From DATLFS01 sp035540935 (lineage in GTDB: Bacteria > Actinomycetota > CADDZG01 > WHSQ01), in contig DATLFS010000033.1 of assembly GCA_035540935.1 (NCBI GenBank), forward strand, positions 1 through 17,560: a stretch of DNA of 17,560 nt, read 5' to 3'. Below the pieces are notes generated by a model that saw nothing but the letters and a program-made list of their open reading frames with translations, did not search any database and had not been told where the DNA came from. Shown piece by piece: positions 13,845-17,560 of the stretch. How positions within the stretch are numbered: position 1 is the stretch's first letter; each line of letters begins with the position of its first letter. A program made the translations under genes and the position numbers.

Positions 13845-14752
13845 TGTCGATCCGCGTAGCCGCGGGCGCGTTCGCGCTCGCTCTTCTGACCGCGTGTGGC
13901 GCGGGCGTCGATACATCCCCGCGCTCCGCTCGACCGGCGTCCCCCGATCCGCTCGTCGCGCGACCTCGCGCCGCGACCACGATGCCGCGGGCGACGGTGG
14001 CCGTGGTCGGAGATGCGGGGGTGGGCGAGGAGCCACAGAGACGGGTGGCCGAGGCGATCTGCGCCTGGCACGACCGCGTCCGACGGCTCGACGCCGTCGT
14101 GACGACCGGAGACAACGTCTACCAGGACGGTGCGCCGGAGGACTTCCCCGAGAAGTTCTTCGAGCCCTACACGTGTGTCTTCCGGCGCGCCGTTCCTTTC
14201 CGCGCCGCGCTCGGCAATCACGACGTGGCGACGGACCACGGCCGTCACATGATCGGCGACCCCGCCTTCGGCATGAAGGGCCGCTACTACTCGTTCGCGG
14301 CCGGGCCGGCCGTCTTCGTCGTGCTCGACTCGAACGACCTCGACGCGCCTCAGCTGGCGTGGCTCGACCGCACCCTCCGGCGCGCCCGCAGCGCCCGCTG
14401 GACGATCGCGGTCCTCCATCACCCTCCTTATTCCGCCGGCACCGAGCACGGCCCCTCGGGTGAGGTTCAGGCCCTCCTGTCGCCGCGGTTCGAGCGCTAC
14501 GGGGTCGACCTCGTCCTTTCGGGCCACGAGCACCTGTATTCGCGCGCCACGGCGGGCGGGGTGCCGTACGTGGTGACGGGCGGCGGCGGCGCGGCCCTGT
14601 ACCCCTGCGCCGACCCGCTGCCACCCGAGACCGACGTCTGCCGGTCCGTCCACCACTTCCTGGTCCTGAGGATCGGGCGAGCGCTCCTGGTCGAGGCGCG
14701 GGCCCCCACAGACGGCGCCTTCGACACGTTCCGCGTGGGACCCCGCCCCTGA
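13844..14752 (+). CDS. Lipoprotein metallophosphoesterase (acid-phosphatase-like)
   Basis: Secreted, probably lipid-anchored phosphatase of the calcineurin-like/purple acid phosphatase superfamily. The first 18 residues form a lipoprotein signal with lipobox LTAC (Cys18 would be lipidated), followed by a Pro/Ser-rich linker to about residue 47. All metal-site motifs are present: GDAG (D57), GDNVYQDG (D90, N91), GNHD (N125-D127), HHPPYS and GHEHLYSR (H228, H230). Cysteines at the C-terminal end (LYPCADPLPPETDVC) may form a disulphide outside the cell. 302 aa. Its ATG overlaps the pcm stop, an odd pairing of a cytoplasmic repair enzyme with an exported phosphatase, so the coupling may be only genomic compaction. 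Substrate unknown. Confidence 0.9.
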   Translation: MSIRVAAGAFALALLTACGAGVDTSPRSARPASPDPLVARPRAATTMPRATVAVVGDAGVGEEPQRRVAEAICAWHDRVRRLDAVVTTGDNVYQDGAPEDFPEKFFEPYTCVFRRAVPFRAALGNHDVATDHGRHMIGDPAFGMKGRYYSFAAGPAVFVVLDSNDLDAPQLAWLDRTLRRARSARWTIAVLHHPPYSAGTEHGPSGEVQALLSPRFERYGVDLVLSGHEHLYSRATAGGVPYVVTGGGGAALYPCADPLPPETDVCRSVHHFLVLRIGRALLVEARAPTDGAFDTFRVGPRP

Positions 14753-14771
14753 AGGGCGGCAAATCCGGTTC

Positions 14772-14794
14772 TTGTCGCACCCCCTCTCTACGCT
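14772..14794 (+). promoter_or_regulatory. DNA-damage (RecA-NDp/PafBC-like) promoter of rmuC
   Basis: TTGTCGCAC (14772-14780), 8 nt, then TACGCT (14789-14794). The first six bases match the mycobacterial TTGTCR element exactly, as do the N8 spacing and TAnnnT. The -10 lies 8 nt before ATG 14803, giving a leaderless or near-leaderless mRNA. The core GTCGCACCCCCTC is identical to the nurA promoter. The TTGTCR-to-TAnnnT distance is 11 nt, too short for an ordinary -35/-10 pair, as expected of an activator-dependent promoter. Confidence 0.7.
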
Positions 14795-14802
14795 GGGGAC
14801 CT

Positions 14803-15828
14803 ATGGAGATCGCCCTGGTCCTCGCCGTCCTCGTCCTGGCCGCCGCCGTCCTGCTGCGCCGGCCGCAGCCGCAGCCCGCGGGCGACCTCGAGGCCTTGCG
14901 GGCCGAGGTGCGCGGGCTCACCGAGCGCATGGCGGCCGAAACCGCCGGCATGGCGGCGCGCCTCGAAGGGATCGATTCGCGCATGGTCCAGACCCAAGCG
15001 ACGAGCACCGAGCTGGCCCAGGGCATCTTCGAGTCGCTCGGCGACGTCCGCCGCGCAACGCAGTCGGTCGCCGAGCAGGCGCGCGAGTTCTCCTCTCTCC
15101 AGGACCTCCTCAAGCCGCCTAAGGCGCGCGGCGGCCTGGGTGAGGCGCTGCTCGAGGAGCTTCTGCGCCAGGTTCTTCCACCCCAGGCTTACGAGATGCA
15201 GCACCGCTTCGAGAGCGGCGTAGTCGTCGACGCCGTTGTGCGGGCCGGCGGCCGCCTCGTGTGCGTCGACTCGAAGTTCCCCCTCGCCAACTACCGGCGC
15301 ATGTGCGACGCAGCGGACGACGCGGAACGACTCGACGCAGAGCGTGCCTTCGCCTCCGACGTGCACAAGCACATAGATGCGATCGCGTCGCGCTACATCC
15401 TCCCGGACGAGGGAACGTTCGAATTCGCGGTCATGTACGTGCCGGCCGAAGGCGTCTACGCCGAGATCTTGCGGCTCTCCCACCGGCAGCGTCCGCTCTT
15501 CGAAGCGGCTCTCGAGGCGCGCATCGTGCCGATGTCGCCGCTGACGCTCTACGGCTACCTGCAGACGGTGCTCTTCGGCCTCCGCTGCCTTCGCATCGAG
15601 GAGGGCGCGCGGGAGATCCTCGACTTCTGCCGGCGGCTGCAGACCGATGTCGAGCGTTTCGCCACCGAGTACGACACGCTCGGCGGGCACATCACGCGGA
15701 CGCAGTCGAAGTACGAGGAGGGTCGCCGCCGGCTCGACCGCTTCCGCGGCAAGCTCGAGCGCGTGGCCGACTTCGACGACGACCTCGACGAGGACGATCG
15801 TCCCGCACTCGAGGTCGTCGCGGAGTAG
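14803..15828 (+). CDS. rmuC: RmuC-family DNA recombination protein
   Basis: Membrane-anchored coiled-coil protein with a PD-(D/E)XK-like nuclease domain; RmuC limits inversions at short inverted repeats in E. coli, and its biochemical activity is not well settled. Residues 2-19 are a single hydrophobic helix followed by Arg-Arg, placing the bulk in the cytoplasm. About 25-100 is a heptad-like coiled coil. The RmuC domain begins at GGLGEALLEELLRQVLP (about 108) and includes VVVDAVVRAGGRLVCVDSKFPL (D156, K158, a nuclease-like Asp-x-Lys) and FAVMYVPAEGVYAEIL. 341 aa, at the short end for the family. An acidic tail (DFDDDLDEDD) closes it. It has no Shine-Dalgarno sequence; the start is set by the -10 element 8 nt upstream. 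Confidence 0.94.
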   Translation: MEIALVLAVLVLAAAVLLRRPQPQPAGDLEALRAEVRGLTERMAAETAGMAARLEGIDSRMVQTQATSTELAQGIFESLGDVRRATQSVAEQAREFSSLQDLLKPPKARGGLGEALLEELLRQVLPPQAYEMQHRFESGVVVDAVVRAGGRLVCVDSKFPLANYRRMCDAADDAERLDAERAFASDVHKHIDAIASRYILPDEGTFEFAVMYVPAEGVYAEILRLSHRQRPLFEAALEARIVPMSPLTLYGYLQTVLFGLRCLRIEEGAREILDFCRRLQTDVERFATEYDTLGGHITRTQSKYEEGRRRLDRFRGKLERVADFDDDLDEDDRPALEVVAE

Positions 15829-15846
15829 CCGCGCGCTCGTCGCTCC

Positions 15847-16008
15847 TTACGCCGAACGTCGCAGGTACGCCTCGACCACCGTCACGAGATCGTCGATGAC
15901 GTCGGCGGCCTCGACGTGACCGTCATGCCACAGGTGATCGCGCAGCACGCCGAGGACGGCGCCGACCTCGGCTACCACGAGGCGGCCGACATCGTTCCCG
16001 GCGCTCAC
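15847..16008 (-). CDS. Helical miniprotein, 53 aa, coupled to the zinc-finger gene
   Basis: Predicted from a GTG start (16008-16006) that overlaps the TGA of the zinc-finger gene as GTGA, the same coupling used elsewhere in this window. The product has two amphipathic helices, GRLVVAEVGAVLGVLRDHLW (8-27) and ADVIDDLVTVVEAYLRR (35-51), separated by HDGHVE. It is mildly acidic and has no cysteines or signal peptide. Such a helical hairpin is typical of small dimerising or partner-binding proteins, but no family was recognised. A longer in-frame ORF starting at 16182 would run through the zinc-finger gene and reads as low-complexity Arg/Pro/Ala, so the short form is preferred. Confidence 0.55.
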   Translation of the reverse strand: MSAGNDVGRLVVAEVGAVLGVLRDHLWHDGHVEAADVIDDLVTVVEAYLRRSA

Positions 16009-16166
16009 CGACCGTCTCCGGAGCGCCGCGGCTCCATCGCGTCGCGGTGTTTCCGCCAGTAGTGGCGTCGCACGGCGGCGCCGGTGCTCCAACCGGCCGG
16101 CACATGGATGCGACGGGCGCATCGCCGGCACAGGGGGCGCGCCGGCTTCTTCTGAGCTCGGGGCAT
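16005..16166 (-). CDS. Zinc-finger miniprotein, 53 aa (CxxC...HxxxxH)
   Basis: A basic miniprotein with C13-x2-C16 and H35-x4-H40, the ligand layout of a C2H2-like zinc finger, separated by a turn rich in Gly/Pro (VPAGWSTG) and a basic helix (AVRRHYWRKHRD). The N terminus (PRAQKKPARP) is strongly basic, suggesting nucleic-acid binding. The ATG at 16166 has a good Shine-Dalgarno GGAGGAA about 7 nt upstream. On the minus strand a TTGTCGCAG-N8-TAACGT promoter lies about 45 nt up. Its stop overlaps the next 53-aa gene. Metal binding and DNA/RNA binding are inferred from the residues; no characterised relative was recognised. Confidence 0.68.
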   Translation of the reverse strand: MPRAQKKPARPLCRRCARRIHVPAGWSTGAAVRRHYWRKHRDAMEPRRSGDGR

Positions 16167-16209
16167 CTTTCTCTTCCTCCATCCGCCCCGGGGGTGCGGC
16201 TCGAGGACG

Positions 16210-16232
16210 ACGTTAGTGGGAGGCTGCGACAA
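16210..16232 (-). promoter_or_regulatory. DNA-damage (RecA-NDp/PafBC-like) promoter of the miniprotein pair
   Basis: Read on the minus strand: TTGTCGCAG (16232-16224), 8 nt (16223-16216), TAACGT (16215-16210). This matches TTGTCR, the N8 spacing and TAnnnT, and its last element base G also agrees with the mycobacterial consensus. The predicted start of transcription, near 16203, gives a leader of about 37 nt carrying the Shine-Dalgarno sequence of the zinc-finger gene. It overlaps the leader of the divergent oxidoreductase. Confidence 0.65.
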
Positions 16233-16257
16233 TTCCGGCGAGCGAGGTGGAGGATCG

Positions 16258-17289
16258 ATGAAAGCGCTGGCGATCGAGGAGTACGGACTCGACAAGGTTG
16301 AGCTCCGTGAGGTGGACGAGCCCGAGGCGCGACCGGGCGAGGTGGTCGTCCGCCTCCGCGCGGCCGCGCTGAACCACCTCGATATCTGGACCGCTTCCGG
16401 CGAGCTCGGTATCGAACACCGCTTCCCGCACGTGCTCGGCGCCGACGGAGCGGGTGAGATCGAAGCGGTCGGATCGGGCGCTCCGCGGGGGCTTCACCCC
16501 GGGGAGGGGGTGGTGATCGATCCCGCCCTGTCCTGCGGAGCGTGTGAGTTCTGCCGCGCCGGGGAGCAATCGATCTGTACGACCTTCCGGATGCTGGGGG
16601 AGCACGTCTCGGGAACCTTCGCCGAACGCGTGGTCGTGCCGGCAAGCAACGTCTATCCGATCCCGAAGCACCTCTCCTTCGCAGAAGCGGCGGCGCTCGC
16701 CACCACCACCGTCACCGCTTACCGGATGCTCTTCACGCGCGGCCGGATGCGCCCCGGCGAGAGCGTCCTGATCACGGGCATCGGAGGCGGCCTCGCGCAG
16801 TCGTTGTTCCAGCTGGCCCGGCCGCTGGCCTCGGCCGTCTACGTGACGTCGTCCTCGGACGAGAAGCTCGAGCGGGCGCGTGCGCAGGGTGCCGACGGAG
16901 CGGTGAACTACCGCCGCGACGACGTGGGCGTAGAGGTCCGGAGGATGACGGGCAAGCGCGGCGTGGACCTCGTGGTGGATTCCGCCGGAGGAGACGCGCT
17001 GGAGCCCGCGATGCGCGCCTTGCGCAAGGGCGGCCGCATCGTGGTCGCCGGCGCCACCGCGGGTGGACGGGGGACGATCGACGTGAGACGCCTCTTCTGG
17101 AACCAGCTCGAGCTGATCGGCTCGACGATGGGTTCGGCGGCCGACTTCTCCGGCATGCTGCGCATGGCGGCCGGGACGGGGCTGCGCCCGGCGATCGACC
17201 GGACCTTCCCGCTGGCCGACGGCCCGGAAGCGCTCGGTTATCTGGCTGCGGGAGAGCAGACCGGCAAGGTAGTGCTCGAGATCGGCTGA
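16258..17289 (+). CDS. Zinc-type MDR alcohol dehydrogenase/quinone oxidoreductase-like protein
   Basis: Medium-chain dehydrogenase/reductase, NAD(P)H-dependent, cytoplasmic, 343 aa. The N-terminal GroES-like domain carries the structural-zinc lobe CGACEFCRAGEQSIC (four Cys). The usual catalytic-zinc ligands are absent: the first Cys position reads ALNHLDIW and the GHE motif reads GADGAGEI. It therefore resembles zinc-lobe-containing quinone-reductase-like members rather than a true zinc alcohol dehydrogenase. The Rossmann domain has ITGIGGGLAQSLFQLAR, with the following strand VYVTSSSDEKLERARAQGAD, and a VDLVVDSAGG strand. ATG 16258 is set by GGTGGAGG (16246-16253) 4 nt upstream; an earlier GTG at 16216 lacks a ribosome binding site. 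Divergent from the miniprotein pair and convergent with the hydrolase. Substrate unknown. Confidence 0.92.
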   Translation: MKALAIEEYGLDKVELREVDEPEARPGEVVVRLRAAALNHLDIWTASGELGIEHRFPHVLGADGAGEIEAVGSGAPRGLHPGEGVVIDPALSCGACEFCRAGEQSICTTFRMLGEHVSGTFAERVVVPASNVYPIPKHLSFAEAAALATTTVTAYRMLFTRGRMRPGESVLITGIGGGLAQSLFQLARPLASAVYVTSSSDEKLERARAQGADGAVNYRRDDVGVEVRRMTGKRGVDLVVDSAGGDALEPAMRALRKGGRIVVAGATAGGRGTIDVRRLFWNQLELIGSTMGSAADFSGMLRMAAGTGLRPAIDRTFPLADGPEALGYLAAGEQTGKVVLEIG

Positions 17290-17290
17290 C

Positions 17291-17560
17291 TCAGCGCACC
17301 GCGTTCCGCACCGCGTCCGCCACGGCCTGCGTGACGAGGGGCCCCAGGAGGTCGAGGGGCGCGCCGTCGGAGCCGTCGGCGGGAGGTACGGCCAGCGCGA
17401 ACGCGACGTCGCCGTCGTAGCGGGTGTGCGCCGGCCGGACGGAGATCGTGATGCCGTCCGAGGCCCGCCCCGCCAGCCAGCGAACCGCCTGCTTGTCGAG
17501 CTTCGCCTCCACCGCCGCGACGCAGAGGACGGTGTTCATCGGGACGTCTTGCTCCTGAAC
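17291..17560 (-). CDS. P1 family (S58, DmpA/NylC-like) self-processing hydrolase, C-terminal part
   Basis: The frame stays open to the window edge (VQEQDVP precedes MNT), so the start lies beyond 17560 and the internal ATG at 17539 is not the true start. The visible part resembles the small beta subunit of DmpA/NylC-type N-terminal-nucleophile hydrolases (L-aminopeptidase/D-esterase, 6-aminohexanoate oligomer hydrolase). These cleave themselves before a Ser or Thr, which becomes the nucleophile. Here Asn-Thr (codons 17536-17531) fits the Asn/Thr cleavage site seen in NylC. It is followed by VLCVAAVEAKLDKQAVRWLA and the typical ISVRPAHTRYDGDVAFALAV segment. Substrate cannot be told. It converges with the oxidoreductase; 1 nt separates the stops. 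Confidence 0.85.
   Translation of the reverse strand, partial: VQEQDVPMNTVLCVAAVEAKLDKQAVRWLAGRASDGITISVRPAHTRYDGDVAFALAVPPADGSDGAPLDLLGPLVTQAVADAVRNAVR

Noticed and set aside
15829..16257. Possible toxin-antitoxin module from the two 53-aa genes
   Set aside because: Size and overlap fit, but neither protein shows a toxin or antitoxin family motif, and the promoter points to damage control; kept as unknown miniproteins.
16167..16295. Longer version of the zinc-finger gene starting at 16295
   Set aside because: It would overlap the divergent oxidoreductase start and contain the promoter motif in its coding region; the ATG at 16166 has the Shine-Dalgarno sequence.

Overview
The window is very GC-rich, with a strongly GC-biased third codon position, and its genes are packed tightly with frequent GTGA or TGATG stop/start overlaps. 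Several genes begin 6-8 nt after a TAnnnT -10 element, so their mRNAs are probably leaderless. Together with a wax-ester synthase/diacylglycerol acyltransferase (WS/DGAT) gene and mycobacterial-type DNA-damage promoter motifs, this points to an actinobacterium. The lineage cannot be named from sequence alone; the absence of obvious matches to familiar genera suggests a less-studied or uncultured group. No tRNA, rRNA, CRISPR array, insertion sequence or phage gene was seen.

Layout. Positions 1-34 hold the probable tail of an upstream gene. Positions 85-1034 hold an unrecognised protein and a small membrane protein, overlapping by 4 nt. A class V PLP aminotransferase (1091-2194) follows, behind a small Shine-Dalgarno-sequestering hairpin. 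It converges on an NCS2 purine/xanthine-type permease (2202-3647, minus). A small four-helix membrane protein with a GHAHAG motif (3775-4197) converges on a YbaK-type tRNA deacylase (4199-4669, minus).

The centre of the window (4757-11051) is one overlapping four-gene operon, nurA-herA-sbcD(mre11)-sbcC(rad50). It encodes a complete archaeal-style DNA end-resection machine: nuclease plus hexameric translocase, and nuclease plus SMC-like ATPase. After it come a KDPG/KHG aldolase (11097-11765), a WS/DGAT acyltransferase (11769-13148, minus), and a coupled pair: protein-L-isoaspartate methyltransferase and a lipoprotein metallophosphatase (13200-14752). Next are rmuC (14803-15828), two overlapping 53-codon genes on the minus strand (15847-16166; a CxxC/HxxxxH zinc-finger miniprotein and a helical miniprotein), a zinc-type MDR oxidoreductase (16258-17289), and the C-terminal part of a P1/DmpA-NylC family self-processing hydrolase running off the right edge (17291-17560, minus).

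The main discovery is regulatory. Three copies of one promoter architecture, (TT/CC)GTCGCA(C/G)-N8-TAnnnT, lie immediately upstream of nurA (4728-4750), rmuC (14772-14794) and, on the minus strand, the zinc-finger/53-aa pair (16232-16210). This is the layout of the RecA-independent DNA-damage promoter of mycobacteria (RecA-NDp, PafBC-dependent: TTGTCRGTG-N8-TAnnnT). It suggests that the HerA-NurA-Mre11-Rad50 operon, RmuC and an undescribed pair of miniproteins form one damage-inducible regulon. The binding protein is inferred, not seen in the window.
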